Of a DNA stretch of 64,000 nucleotides, positions 42,213-51,719 are shown piece by piece. The stretch covers positions 894,872 through 958,871 of the forward strand of contig NZ_CP017074.1 of NCBI RefSeq assembly GCF_001717465.1. The letters are read 5' to 3'. The notes under the pieces were generated by a model. It did no database searches. It worked only from the letters and a program-made list of their open reading frames with translations, and was not told where the DNA came from. The position numbers were made by a program, and so were the translations under genes. Position 1 is the first letter of the stretch; every line of letters begins with the position of its first letter. The stretch is from Luteimonas sp. JM171. Its GTDB lineage: Bacteria > Pseudomonadota > Gammaproteobacteria > Xanthomonadales > Xanthomonadaceae.

Positions 42213-42965
42213 ATGGAAAAAACCATCCTCATCACCGGCGCGACCGCGGGCTTTGGCGCCGCAGCGGTTGCGCGCTTCATCGATTCCGGCTGGCGCGTGA
42301 TCGCCACCGGCCGGCGCGCGGAGCGGCTGCAGGCGCTGGTGGACCGGCACGGCGGCGAACGCCTGCACGTGGCCGCGTTCGACATCCGCGACGCGGACGC
42401 GATGGAGGCCGCGCTCGCGTCCATCCCCGGGCCGTTCCGCGCCATCGATGTGCTGGTCAACAACGCCGGGCTGGCCCTGGGCACGGCCCCTGCACAGCAG
42501 GCGGACCTGGCGCAGTGGCGGCAGATGATCGATACCAACGTCACCGCCCTGGCGACGCTGACCCACGCGCTGCTGCCCACCCTGATCGAGCGGCGCGGCG
42601 TGATCATCAACATCAGTTCGATCGCCGGGACCTATCCATACCCCGGCGGCAACGTGTACGGCGGCACCAAGGCCTTCGTCAGCCAGTTCTCGCTGGGGCT
42701 GCGCTCGGACCTGCACGGCACCGGGGTGCGGGTGACCAGCATCGAGCCGGGGATGGCCGAAACCGAGTTCACCCTGGTCCGCACCGGCGGCGACCAGGCG
42801 GCCTCGGACACCCTGTACGAAGGCGCCCGGCCGATGACCGCCGACGACATCGCCGGCGTCATCCATTACGTCGCCACCCTGCCGCCGCACCTCAACATCA
42901 ACCGGCTCGAGATCATGCCCGTGAGCCAGTCGTTCGCGGGCTTCCAGGTGCACCGGGAGCGCTGA
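42213..42965 (+). CDS. ydfG: YdfG-type short-chain dehydrogenase (3-hydroxy acid / malonic semialdehyde reductase)
   Basis: This 250-residue SDR oxidises or reduces 3-hydroxy acids; E. coli YdfG removes toxic malonic semialdehyde and acts on serine and allothreonine. Cofactor motif TGATAGFG, VLVNNAG, catalytic Ser in INISSIAGTY, and YGGTK (Tyr-x3-Lys) are present. The C-terminus (LNINRLEIMPVSQSFAGF) is a close match to the YdfG signature, which supports the name over a generic SDR. A TAGACT box just before the ATG suggests a leaderless transcript separate from the upstream genes. Confidence 0.92.
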   Translation: MEKTILITGATAGFGAAAVARFIDSGWRVIATGRRAERLQALVDRHGGERLHVAAFDIRDADAMEAALASIPGPFRAIDVLVNNAGLALGTAPAQQADLAQWRQMIDTNVTALATLTHALLPTLIERRGVIINISSIAGTYPYPGGNVYGGTKAFVSQFSLGLRSDLHGTGVRVTSIEPGMAETEFTLVRTGGDQAASDTLYEGARPMTADDIAGVIHYVATLPPHLNINRLEIMPVSQSFAGFQVHRER

Positions 42966-43022
42966 GGGGCGGCGGGACCCGCGCGGCCGGCCGCCGCGCA
43001 GGATCCTTTCGGCGGAGGGCGT

Positions 43023-43430
43023 TTACTGCTCGGTCGGCTTGCCGTCGTAGTGGTCGGCCTCGTGCTGCTCGTCGGCGATCTTCTTGGTCGCGTGCACGGT
43101 GCCGTCGCGGTGCTCGGGCGGGGCATAGAGGGTGTAGAGCCGCAGCGGCTCGTCGCCGGCGTTGATGACGTTGTGCTCGGCACCGGCCGGCACGATGGCG
43201 ATCTCGTCATGCTCCAGGGTGTGCTCGGCGCCATCGAGCACCAGCTTGGCCTTGCCCTGCTCCACGCGGAAGAACTGGTCGGTGTCCGGGTGCACCTCGG
43301 TGCCGATCTCGTCGCCCGGCTGCAGGCACATCACCACCAGCTGCATCTGCGGGCCGGTGTAGAGCACGCGGCGGAAGTCGTTGTTCTCGAGGGTGCGCTC
43401 CTCGATGTTGGCGAAGTAGCCCTTTTTCAT
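43023..43430 (-). CDS. Cupin domain protein
   Basis: The 135-residue protein is a single cupin barrel with metal-binding residues in EVHPDTDQFFRVEQG and EHNVINAGDEPLRLYTLYAPPEH. The start MKKGYFANIEERTLEN with a GAGGAGA site supports ATG 43430. Close relatives in many bacteria are annotated only as cupins; the family includes mannose-6-phosphate isomerase-like and enzyme-less members, so no reaction can be assigned. It lies 46 bp downstream of speA on the same strand and may be part of that transcript. Confidence 0.9.
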   Translation of the reverse strand: MKKGYFANIEERTLENNDFRRVLYTGPQMQLVVMCLQPGDEIGTEVHPDTDQFFRVEQGKAKLVLDGAEHTLEHDEIAIVPAGAEHNVINAGDEPLRLYTLYAPPEHRDGTVHATKKIADEQHEADHYDGKPTEQ

Positions 43431-43476
43431 CTCATTTCTCCTCTTCGGGGGGGATGGATCCGGGGGGCCGGGCGGT

Positions 43477-45369
43477 TCAGTCAAGCGGCGCATCGTCCAG
43501 GTAGGTATAGCCGGTCAGCCCCGCTTCCAGCGCTTCGTTCAGGCGCGCGGCCTCGGATTTGGTCAGGTCGGCTGCACCCACCTTGGCGCGGTAGATGCGA
43601 CGCAGGTCGTCCACTTTGTAGCCCACGTAGTCGAGCATGACATCCGTGGTGTCTCCGCGGCGTTGCTGCGTGATGGCATAGCCGCCCTCCCCGTCGAGCT
43701 TCACCTCGATCGCGTCGGTATCGCCGAACAGGTTGTGGATGTCGCCCAGGATCTCCTGGTAGGCGCCAACCAGGAAGAACCCCAGCCGGTAGCTTTCGCC
43801 CGGTCGCAGCGGGTGCAGCGGCAGCGAGCTGTCCAGGTCCTCGTTCTCCACGTAGGTGTCGATCTTGCCGTCCGAATCGCAGGTGAGGTCGGCGATGGTG
43901 CCGCGGCGCGTGGGCGCTTCATCGAGCCGCTCGATGGGGACGATCGGAAACACCTGGTCGATCGCCCATACGTCAGGAATGGACTCGAACACGCTGAAAT
44001 TGACGAAGTACTTGTCCACCAGGCGCTCGTTGAGCTCGTCCAGCAGCGGCCGGTGGCTCTTCTCGTCATAGGTCAGGCGCGCCTTCACCGCGTGGGCGAT
44101 GGCGTAGAACAGGTCGTCGATGCGGGCGCGGTGCACCAGGTCGAGCTGGCCCAGCGCGTACAGGCCCAGGCCCTCGCCGTGGTAGTGCACGGCCTCGTGG
44201 TAGAGCTCCACCGCCGGCCGCTGGTCGATGTCGGCGTGGATCTCGCGCAGCTGGCGCACCACCGTGGGCTCGTCGTCGTGGGGATCGGGCACGCGTCCTT
44301 CGGGGGCGGCTTCCACCTCGGACACATTGGCCACCAGCACCGCGTGGTGGGCGGTCATGGCGCGCCCGCATTCGGTGACGATGCGCGGCTGGCGCAGGCC
44401 GGCTTCCGAACACGCCTGCGCCAGTGCCTGGACGATGGTCGAGGCGTACTGCGCCACGCCGTAGTTGACCGAGTTGTAGCTGCGCGAGCGGGTGCCCTCG
44501 TAATCGATGCCCAGGCCGCCGCCGACGTCGACGTAGTCGATGTCCGCGCCCAGCTTCGACAGCTCCACGAAATAGCGCGTGGCCTCGCGCATCCCGCGCG
44601 CGATGTCGCGCACGTTGGAGATCTGCGAGCCCATGTGGAAGTGCAGCAGCTTGAGCGCGCCGCCCATACCGGCGTCGCGCAGCGACTTCCACAGGTCCAG
44701 CAGCTGGCGCGGCGAGAGCCCGAACTTGGCCTTGTCGCCGCCGGAGTTCTGCCACTTGCCCGCGCCCAGGGTGGCCAGGCGCATGCGCACGCCCAGCACC
44801 GGTTCCACGCCGAGGGCGCTGGATTCCTCCAGCACCAGCCGCAGCTCGGAGGGCTTTTCCACCACGATGAAGACATTCATGCCCAGCTTGCGGCCAATCA
44901 GCGCCAGGCGGATGTATTCGCGGTCCTTGTAGCCGTTGCAGATCACCAGGCCGCCCGGGCGCGAGAGTGCCAGCACCGCCATCAGCTCGGGCTTGCTGCC
45001 GGCTTCCAGGCCGAACCCCTCGCCCGCATGCGCGGCCAGGGTGCCCGCCACGCCGCGGTGCTGGTTGACCTTGATCGGGTAGACCGCCGTGTAGCCGCCC
45101 TCGAAGCCGGCGTCGGCCTGGGCCTGGGCGAAGGCTTCCTGCAGCGCGCGCAGGCGATCGCCAAGGATGTCGGGGAAGCGCACCAGCAGCGGCAGGTGGG
45201 CGCCGGAATCCAGCGCGCGGTCGACCACCTCGGGCAGCACCACCGACGGCCCCGCCGGCCCGCGCGGCTGCACGATCACCCGCCCGTCCGCGCCGACGTC
45301 GAAATAGCCCGACGCCCAGTGCGGGATGGAATAGGTCTTGCGGGCGCGGTCGATGGACCAGGCGGTCAT
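43477..45369 (-). CDS. speA: Biosynthetic arginine decarboxylase
   Basis: SpeA converts arginine to agmatine, the first step to putrescine. The 630-residue length and fold III PLP signature match: PLP Lys in YPIKVNQH, the Gly-rich FGLEAGSKPEL, KAKFGLS, HFHMGSQISNVRDI, and the conserved DVGGGLGIDYEGT. It is divergent from speE, the spermidine synthase, with near-identical TACAAT boxes on both sides of the 161-bp gap. The pair suggests a polyamine route via agmatine; agmatine-to-putrescine enzymes are not in the window. Confidence 0.96.
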   Translation of the reverse strand: MTAWSIDRARKTYSIPHWASGYFDVGADGRVIVQPRGPAGPSVVLPEVVDRALDSGAHLPLLVRFPDILGDRLRALQEAFAQAQADAGFEGGYTAVYPIKVNQHRGVAGTLAAHAGEGFGLEAGSKPELMAVLALSRPGGLVICNGYKDREYIRLALIGRKLGMNVFIVVEKPSELRLVLEESSALGVEPVLGVRMRLATLGAGKWQNSGGDKAKFGLSPRQLLDLWKSLRDAGMGGALKLLHFHMGSQISNVRDIARGMREATRYFVELSKLGADIDYVDVGGGLGIDYEGTRSRSYNSVNYGVAQYASTIVQALAQACSEAGLRQPRIVTECGRAMTAHHAVLVANVSEVEAAPEGRVPDPHDDEPTVVRQLREIHADIDQRPAVELYHEAVHYHGEGLGLYALGQLDLVHRARIDDLFYAIAHAVKARLTYDEKSHRPLLDELNERLVDKYFVNFSVFESIPDVWAIDQVFPIVPIERLDEAPTRRGTIADLTCDSDGKIDTYVENEDLDSSLPLHPLRPGESYRLGFFLVGAYQEILGDIHNLFGDTDAIEVKLDGEGGYAITQQRRGDTTDVMLDYVGYKVDDLRRIYRAKVGAADLTKSEAARLNEALEAGLTGYTYLDDAPLD

Positions 45370-45395
45370 GGCGGGGCCTTCGTGTAGGGCATTTG

Positions 45396-45401
45396 ATTGT
45401 A
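45396..45401 (-). promoter_or_regulatory. -10 box of speA (TACAAT)
   Basis: On the minus strand TACAAT lies 26 bases before the speA ATG, giving a leader of about 20 bases. Confidence 0.6.
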
Positions 45402-45495
45402 GGCCGGGGGCTGGAAAGGCACACGCCGGCCGCCGCGGGCCGGCCAGCGCCCAGGCGCCGGCGCCGCGCTGCAGCCGCCACCACGCCCCAGGTCC

Positions 45496-45501
45496 TACAA
45501 T
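45496..45501 (+). promoter_or_regulatory. -10 box of speE (TACAAT)
   Basis: TACAAT lies 29 bases before the speE ATG, giving a leader of about 23 bases; the same hexamer serves the divergent speA gene. Confidence 0.6.
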
Positions 45502-45530
45502 GCCCCGTTTCCGCGCCGCAGGCCCCCCGC

Positions 45531-46382
45531 ATGAGCGAACCCACCTGGCTGTACGAGAACTTCAAACCCACCGGCTCGGCCATCGGCTTTCGCGTGACCC
45601 GCAAGCTGGACGAGGTGGAGTCGCCGTTCCAGAAGATCGAGGTGTACGAATCGACCGACTGGGGCAACGTCATGCTGATCGACGGCGCGATGATGGTGAC
45701 CAGCCGCGACAACTTCCTCTACCACGAGATGATGTCGCACCCGGCGCTGTTCACCCATCCGGACCCCAGGCGCGTGGTGATCATCGGCGGCGGCGACTGC
45801 GGCACCCTGCGCGAAGTGCTCAAGCATCCGGGCGTGGAAACGGCCGTGCAGTGCGACATCGACGAGCAGGTCACGCGCATGGCGGAGAAGCATTTCCCGG
45901 AACTGTGCGAGTCCAACGGCGACGCGCGCGCCGAGATCCTGTTCGACGACGGCATCGCGTACATGAAGAAGTGCGCGCCGGGCAGCGTCGACGTGGTGAT
46001 CGTCGACTCGACCGATCCGGTCGGGCCGGCGGAGGGGCTGTTCAACAAGGCGTTCTTTGAAAGCTGCCACCGCGCGCTCCGCGACGACGGCATCCTGGTG
46101 CAGCAGTCGGAGTCGCCGCTGGTGCTGGTGGACCTGATCCGCGAGATGCGCGCGGAAATGGGCAAGGCCGGATTCGACAGCTTCCAGACCCTGCCCTTCC
46201 CGCAGCCCTGCTATCCGAGCGGCTGGTGGAGCTGCACCCTGGCCCGCAAGGGCGGGCGCGGATTCGGCTTCCGCGAAGACGCCGCCGCGGGCAAGGCGTT
46301 TGAAACGAAGTATTACAGCGCCGACATCCACCGGGCGGCACAGGTGGTGCCGCCCTTCCTGCGAAAAGCGCTGGCCGGATAG
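45531..46382 (+). CDS. speE: Spermidine synthase
   Basis: SpeE transfers an aminopropyl group from decarboxylated SAM to putrescine. The 283-residue protein has the family core: YHEMMSHPALFTHPDP, VVIIGGGDCGTLREVLKH, DIDEQVTRMAEKHFPE, the catalytic VDSTDPVGPAEGLF (Asp) and QSESPLV. ATG 45531 gives the usual N-terminus (WLYENFKPTGSAIGFRV). Divergent from speA, which makes the putrescine precursor agmatine; both have TACAAT promoters. The SAM decarboxylase gene is not present here. Confidence 0.96.
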   Translation: MSEPTWLYENFKPTGSAIGFRVTRKLDEVESPFQKIEVYESTDWGNVMLIDGAMMVTSRDNFLYHEMMSHPALFTHPDPRRVVIIGGGDCGTLREVLKHPGVETAVQCDIDEQVTRMAEKHFPELCESNGDARAEILFDDGIAYMKKCAPGSVDVVIVDSTDPVGPAEGLFNKAFFESCHRALRDDGILVQQSESPLVLVDLIREMRAEMGKAGFDSFQTLPFPQPCYPSGWWSCTLARKGGRGFGFREDAAAGKAFETKYYSADIHRAAQVVPPFLRKALAG

Positions 46383-46399
46383 CCGGCCAGCAGCCGCGC

Positions 46400-46906
46400 T
46401 CAGTTCCAGCCTTCGGCGTTTCCTTGCCCGGCGTCGCCACATGCCGTGCCGCAGCGGCTGTTGCGCGTCTGGACCGCGTCCATCGACTGCTGTGACCTCC
46501 GCGCCGCCTCGCGCCGCTGGGCCACGGTCATGCACACGCGCTCGGCGCGGTTGCTGCCAGTCGGACGCACCCGCTCACACACCATGCGCTCGTCCTCGGC
46601 CTGGTTCACGATCGCCGAGATCGACTCCAGCGAATTGAACAGGGCGGTCTGGTCGATCTGCGACAGCTCGGTGGAGCGCTCCTTGCCTTCAAGCAGGGCC
46701 AGGACCTTGTCCTGCTCGGCCATCAGCCGTCGGCGGTCCCTCTCGGAGAGATCGCCGTACACACCCTTGCCGGCCACGGCATCTTCACGGATCTCCTGCT
46801 GCTGGGCGACGATCGCCCGGGCATCGGTGTTCACCACGATCTGTGGCGCGTCACTGGCGGCCACGGCGCCAGGCAAAAGCAGCGCTGCAAGCGCCGCGCC
46901 CATCAT
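46400..46906 (-). CDS. Small exported protein with Cys-rich C-terminus
   Basis: No named family is recognised. The 168-residue product has a signal peptide (MMGAALAALLLPGAVAA), a helical, charged middle (REDAVAGKGVYGDLSERDRRRL) and a C-terminal segment with paired Cys (ERMVCERVRPTGSNRAERVC...CGTACG) that resembles the C-x-R-x-x-PTGS-x6-C pattern of other small exported Xanthomonadaceae proteins. The frame also has an in-frame TTG at 46915 next to GAGAGGG; ATG 46906 is too far from that site, so TTG may be the true start (171 residues). Lies downstream of glnB on the same strand; convergent with speE. Confidence 0.72.
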   Translation of the reverse strand: MMGAALAALLLPGAVAASDAPQIVVNTDARAIVAQQQEIREDAVAGKGVYGDLSERDRRRLMAEQDKVLALLEGKERSTELSQIDQTALFNSLESISAIVNQAEDERMVCERVRPTGSNRAERVCMTVAQRREAARRSQQSMDAVQTRNSRCGTACGDAGQGNAEGWN

Positions 46907-47049
46907 GAACTTCAACTGCCCTCTCCCATGGCTGTCTGATATCGCAGCGTATCGCGATTGCCGGACCACCTCCAGCAGGGACCACCGGAAAATTATGAAC
47001 AGCCGCAACCACTGGACTGGCGTCGCGTGACGATCACTCGAGAGGGCGG

Positions 47050-47475
<426 letters not shown>

Positions 47476-47569
47476 TCAGGGTTTTCCTACCGAACCCGAA
47501 GGCCGGCGCCGACGGTTTTCGCCCACGCCCGGCGACATGCTGTCCCCCTCCCCCGGAGAGTTTGAATCC

Positions 47570-47860
47570 ATGATTGAAATGGGCCATATCGATGACCTGG
47601 CGCGCCGCCTGAGCAGCCTGGTGCCGGCTTCGGTGCGCGAAAGCCGCGAGGAAATGCAGGAGAACTTCAAGGCCGTGCTGCAGGGCGGCCTGGCCAAGCT
47701 GGACCTGGTCACCCGCGAAGAGTTCGAGGTGCAGCGCGCGGTGCTGCTGCGCACCCGCGAGAAGCTGGAGGCGCTCGAGCAGGCCGTGCAGTGGCTGGAG
47801 GCCGAGCTGGACGGCAAGGCTTCGCAGGCTGGTACCACGCCCGCACCGCCCGCCCACTGA
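47570..47860 (+). CDS. ubiK: UbiK accessory factor (YqiC/BMFP)
   Basis: UbiK supports the ubiquinone biosynthesis complex under oxygen. The 96-residue protein is a short amphipathic N-terminal helix (IDDLARRLSSLVPAS) followed by the BMFP coiled coil (REEMQENFKAVLQ...VTREEFEVQRAVLLRTREKLEAL). A GGAGAG site nine bases before ATG 47570 fixes the start. comM begins nine bases after its stop, so the two are cotranscribed; that adjacency is common in gammaproteobacteria. Confidence 0.92.
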   Translation: MIEMGHIDDLARRLSSLVPASVRESREEMQENFKAVLQGGLAKLDLVTREEFEVQRAVLLRTREKLEALEQAVQWLEAELDGKASQAGTTPAPPAH

Positions 47861-47869
47861 CGCTCCCCG

Positions 47870-49378
47870 ATGGCGCTCGCACTCGTGCATGGACGCGCGC
47901 GTGCGGGGGTATCCGCCCCCGCGGTTGCGATCGAGGTGCATCTGGCCGGCGGCTTGCCCGGCATGTCGATCGTCGGTTTGCCCGAGGCCGCGGTGCGCGA
48001 AGCCAAGGACCGGGTACGCGCGGCCATTCACAGCACCCAGCTGGAATTTCCGCAGCGCCGGATCACCGTCAACCTCGCGCCCGCCGATCTCCCCAAGCAC
48101 GGCGGCCGGTTTGACCTGCCAATCGCACTGGGAATCCTGGCCGCGAGCGGGCAGGTGCCGCTGGAGTCCCTGCGCGAGACCGAGTTCATCGGCGAGCTTG
48201 GCCTGACCGGAGAGCTGCGACCGGTCGACGCCGTCCTCCCCGCGGCGATGGCAGCCGCTTCGGCAGGGCGCCGGCTGGTGGTGCCGGCGCCGTGCGCCGC
48301 CGAAGCGGCGCTTGCCACGAGCGCCCGGGTGTTCGCCGCGCGCACGCTGGGCGAAGTCTGCGCGCTGCTACGCGGTGAAAAGCCCCTGCCCGAAGCGGCA
48401 CCCGCTCCTGCCGCCACCCGGGCCACGGCCGACATGCGCGACGTGCGCGGGCAGCTGCAGGCGCGCCGGGCCCTGGAGATCGCGGCTGCTGGCGGACACC
48501 ACCTGCTTCTTTGCGGCCCGCCGGGCTGCGGCAAGACGCTGCTGGCTTCGCGGCTGCCGGGCCTGCTGCCGTCGATGACGGAAGCGCAGGCACTGGAGGC
48601 GGCAGCGGTCGCCTCGGCCGCGGGGCGCGACATGGACGCCAGCCGGTGGCGCCAGCGGCCGTTCCGGGCGCCACACCATACGGCCAGCGCGGTGGCCCTG
48701 GCAGGCGGCGGCAGCGAGCCGCGGCCGGGTGAGATCTCGCTGGCCCACCACGGGGTGCTGTTTCTGGATGAGTTGCCGGAGTGGAGCCGGTACGCCCTGG
48801 AAGTGCTGCGCCAGCCGCTGGAATCCGGCACGGTCACCGTTTCGCGCGCCTCCCGGCAGTGCGAATTCCCGGCCCGCTTCCAGCTGGTCGCTGCCATGAA
48901 CCCATGCCCGTGCGGGTGGGCCGGAGATCCTTCCGGCCGCTGCCGCTGCAGCCCAGATGTGGTCAACCGCTATCGCACCCGCGTTTCCGGTCCACTGATG
49001 GACCGCATCGACCTGCACGTGGACGTACGCCGCCTGCCCGCCGCGCAGCTGCGGCCCGACGCGCCCGAGGGCGAGGCCAGCGCGCCGATCCGGGCCCGGG
49101 TGGAGGCCGCGCGGGCGCGCCAGATCGAGCGGGCCGGCGTGCCCAACGCCCGGCTGGACCACGCGGCCACCCGCGAAGGCTGCCGGCTGGGCAGCACTGA
49201 CCAGGCGCTGCTGGAGCGCGCGATCGAATCCATGCAGCTGTCGGCCCGTGCCATGCACCGGATCCTGCGCGTGGCGCGCACCATCGCGGACCTGGATGGA
49301 AGCGAAAGCATTGCCACGCCCCATCTGACCGAGGCGCTGGGGTATCGCGGGTTCGAACCGCAGGCACTTGCCGCGTAA
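47870..49378 (+). CDS. comM: ComM / YifB-type AAA+ ATPase
   Basis: ComM is a hexameric branch-migration helicase that widens heteroduplex during natural transformation. The 502-residue protein has an N-terminal Lon-protease-like ChlI domain (MALALVHGRARAGVSAPAV...GLPGMSIVGLPEAAVREA), a Mg-chelatase AAA+ module with Walker A at residues 216-223 (GPPGCGKT), Walker B (VLFLDELPEW), a zinc-like CPCGWAGDPSGRCRC loop and the C-terminal helical lid. Length is normal. Together with exported LigE it hints at competence. Confidence 0.95.
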   Translation: MALALVHGRARAGVSAPAVAIEVHLAGGLPGMSIVGLPEAAVREAKDRVRAAIHSTQLEFPQRRITVNLAPADLPKHGGRFDLPIALGILAASGQVPLESLRETEFIGELGLTGELRPVDAVLPAAMAAASAGRRLVVPAPCAAEAALATSARVFAARTLGEVCALLRGEKPLPEAAPAPAATRATADMRDVRGQLQARRALEIAAAGGHHLLLCGPPGCGKTLLASRLPGLLPSMTEAQALEAAAVASAAGRDMDASRWRQRPFRAPHHTASAVALAGGGSEPRPGEISLAHHGVLFLDELPEWSRYALEVLRQPLESGTVTVSRASRQCEFPARFQLVAAMNPCPCGWAGDPSGRCRCSPDVVNRYRTRVSGPLMDRIDLHVDVRRLPAAQLRPDAPEGEASAPIRARVEAARARQIERAGVPNARLDHAATREGCRLGSTDQALLERAIESMQLSARAMHRILRVARTIADLDGSESIATPHLTEALGYRGFEPQALAA

Positions 49379-49487
49379 GGCACCCGCCATCGGTCACGGC
49401 CCGGATTTAACGCACGCGAAACACCGCGCCCGGCAATTCCGGTAGCTTTCACGCTGCCTGAATACATCTCCCGGGGAGAACCAACGA

Positions 49488-51566
49488 ATGCGTCACCAGA
49501 CCCTGCTGCTCGCCAGCTGCATCGCGCTGTCGCTGTCCGCCTGTGGCCCGCGCGGCGACAATGGCGATGCCGACACCACCGCCCGCACCGGTCCGTCGTC
49601 GATCGACGAGGTTGACCTGATCCCGCGCCAAGCCCTGTTCGGCAACCCCGAGCGCGCCAACGTGCAGATCAGCCCCGACGGCGCGTACCTGAGCTGGATC
49701 GCCCCGGTCAACGGCGTGCTCAACGTCTGGATCGCACCGGCCGACGACCTCAATGGCGCCCGCCCGGTGACCCGCGACGAGGGCCGCGGCATCCGCGGCT
49801 ACTTCTGGTCGTACCAGCCCGGCACCCTCCTCTACGTTCGCGACAGCGGCGGCGACGAGGACTTCCACCTCTATGCGCTGGACCTGGAGGGCGGCGAGGC
49901 GCGCGACCTGACGCCATTCGAGAAGACCACCGCCACGGTGGTCAGTGTGAGCCCGAGGCACCCGGATTCGATCCTGGTGGGCATGAACGACCGCGACCCG
50001 CAGTGGCACGACCTGTACCGGGTCGACCTGGGCAGCGGCGAGCGCACCCTGGTGGAGGAAAACACCGGCATGATCGCCGGCTACATGGCCGACGCCGACT
50101 ACACCCTGCGCTTCGCCATGCGCTCGCGCGCGGATGGCGGCATGGACATCCTGCGCCGCGAAGGCGACGGCTGGGTGGAGCACGACGCGATCCCGTTCGA
50201 GGACTCGATGACCACCTCACCCGGCGGCCTCACCCTCGACGGCAAGACCCTGTACATGCGCGATTCGCGCGACCGCAACACCTCGGCCCTGTACGCCATC
50301 GACACCGCCACCGGCGAGCGCACGCTGGTGCATGAGGACCAGCGCGCGGACGTGGGCGGCGGCCTGTCCGACCCCGCCACCGGCGAGATCCAGGCGGTCT
50401 CGGTCAACTACCTGCGCCGGGAGTGGAAGGTGCTGGACGAGGACATCGCTGCGGACCTGGAAAAGCTGCAGGAGATGAGCCCGGGCGAAGTGAGCATCGG
50501 CTCGCGCACCCTCGACGACAGCACCTGGATCGTCACCTACTCGGCGGCCGAGGCGCCGGCCAAGTATTACCGTTATGACCGCGCCAGCGGCGAGCTCACC
50601 GAGCTGTTCTCGGCCCGCCCCGCGCTCGACGGCGCCCCGCTGGTTCCGATGTGGCCACAGGAACTGACCTCGCGCGACGGACTCAACCTGGTGAGCTACC
50701 TCACCCTGCCGCCGCACGCCGACCCGGACGGCGACGGCAAGCCCGACCAGGCGGTGCCGATGGTGCTGCTCGTGCACGGCGGGCCGTGGGCGCGCGACTA
50801 TTACGGCTACAGCAGCTACGACCAGTGGCTGGCCAACCGCGGCTACGCGGTGCTGAGCGTCAACTTCCGCGGCTCCACCGGGTTCGGCAAGGAGTTCACC
50901 AACGCCGGCGACGGCGAGTGGGGCGCCAAGATGCACGACGACCTGATCGACGCCGTGCAGTGGGCGGTCAGCGAGGGCGTCACCACCGAGGACAAGGTCG
51001 CGATCATGGGCGGCAGCTACGGCGGTTACGCCACGCTGGCCGGCCTGACCTTCACCCCGGACACCTTCGCCTGTGGCGTGGACATCGTCGGCCCGTCCAA
51101 CCTCAACACCCTGCTCGAGACCGTGCCGCCGTACTGGGCCAGCTTCTTCGAGCAGCTCGCGCGGCGCATGGGCGATCCACGCACCGAGGAAGGCCGGGCC
51201 TGGCTCACCGAGCGCTCCCCGCTCACCCACGTCGACAACATCAGCAAGCCGCTGCTGATCGGCCAGGGCGCCAACGACCCGCGCGTGAAGCAGGCCGAGA
51301 GCGACCAGATCGTGGACGCGATGACGGAGAAGGACATCCCCGTCACCTACGTGCTGTTCCCCGACGAGGGCCACGGGTTTGCCCGGCCGGAGAACGACCT
51401 GGCCTTCAACGCCGTGGCGGAGGGCTTTCTGGGCCAGTGTCTGGGCGGGCGCACGCAGCCGATCGGCGACCTCACCGGTTCCAGCATCCAGGTGCCGGTC
51501 GGCGCCGACATCGTGCCGGGGCTGGCCAAGGCGCTGGAGTCGCACACACCCGAAGAGCGCAACTAG
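49488..51566 (+). CDS. S9 family prolyl oligopeptidase, lipoprotein
   Basis: The 692-residue envelope peptidase has a lipobox signal (LSAC, Cys19), a 7-bladed beta-propeller (about residues 55-400) and a C-terminal alpha/beta hydrolase. The triad is visible: Ser510 in GGSYGGYATL, Asp in GANDPRVKQAES, His in DEGHGFARPEN. It belongs to the DPP-like/acylaminoacyl group of S9, which cleaves short peptides. GGGGAG precedes the ATG. No operon partner is evident; comM is 109 bp upstream on the same strand. Confidence 0.94.
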   Translation: MRHQTLLLASCIALSLSACGPRGDNGDADTTARTGPSSIDEVDLIPRQALFGNPERANVQISPDGAYLSWIAPVNGVLNVWIAPADDLNGARPVTRDEGRGIRGYFWSYQPGTLLYVRDSGGDEDFHLYALDLEGGEARDLTPFEKTTATVVSVSPRHPDSILVGMNDRDPQWHDLYRVDLGSGERTLVEENTGMIAGYMADADYTLRFAMRSRADGGMDILRREGDGWVEHDAIPFEDSMTTSPGGLTLDGKTLYMRDSRDRNTSALYAIDTATGERTLVHEDQRADVGGGLSDPATGEIQAVSVNYLRREWKVLDEDIAADLEKLQEMSPGEVSIGSRTLDDSTWIVTYSAAEAPAKYYRYDRASGELTELFSARPALDGAPLVPMWPQELTSRDGLNLVSYLTLPPHADPDGDGKPDQAVPMVLLVHGGPWARDYYGYSSYDQWLANRGYAVLSVNFRGSTGFGKEFTNAGDGEWGAKMHDDLIDAVQWAVSEGVTTEDKVAIMGGSYGGYATLAGLTFTPDTFACGVDIVGPSNLNTLLETVPPYWASFFEQLARRMGDPRTEEGRAWLTERSPLTHVDNISKPLLIGQGANDPRVKQAESDQIVDAMTEKDIPVTYVLFPDEGHGFARPENDLAFNAVAEGFLGQCLGGRTQPIGDLTGSSIQVPVGADIVPGLAKALESHTPEERN

Positions 51567-51719
51567 GCGGGCCCTGCGCTGCTGGGCCGGGATGCCTGAT
51601 TCCCGGCCAACGTCCGCCCGCGTGACTCACCGGGTGCCGCGGGCGCAGCCGCGGCGTGTGGACCCGCGCCAACCGTCATCCGTCCCGGCCACCCGGCCGG
51701 GGCGGCATCATGTGCGCCC

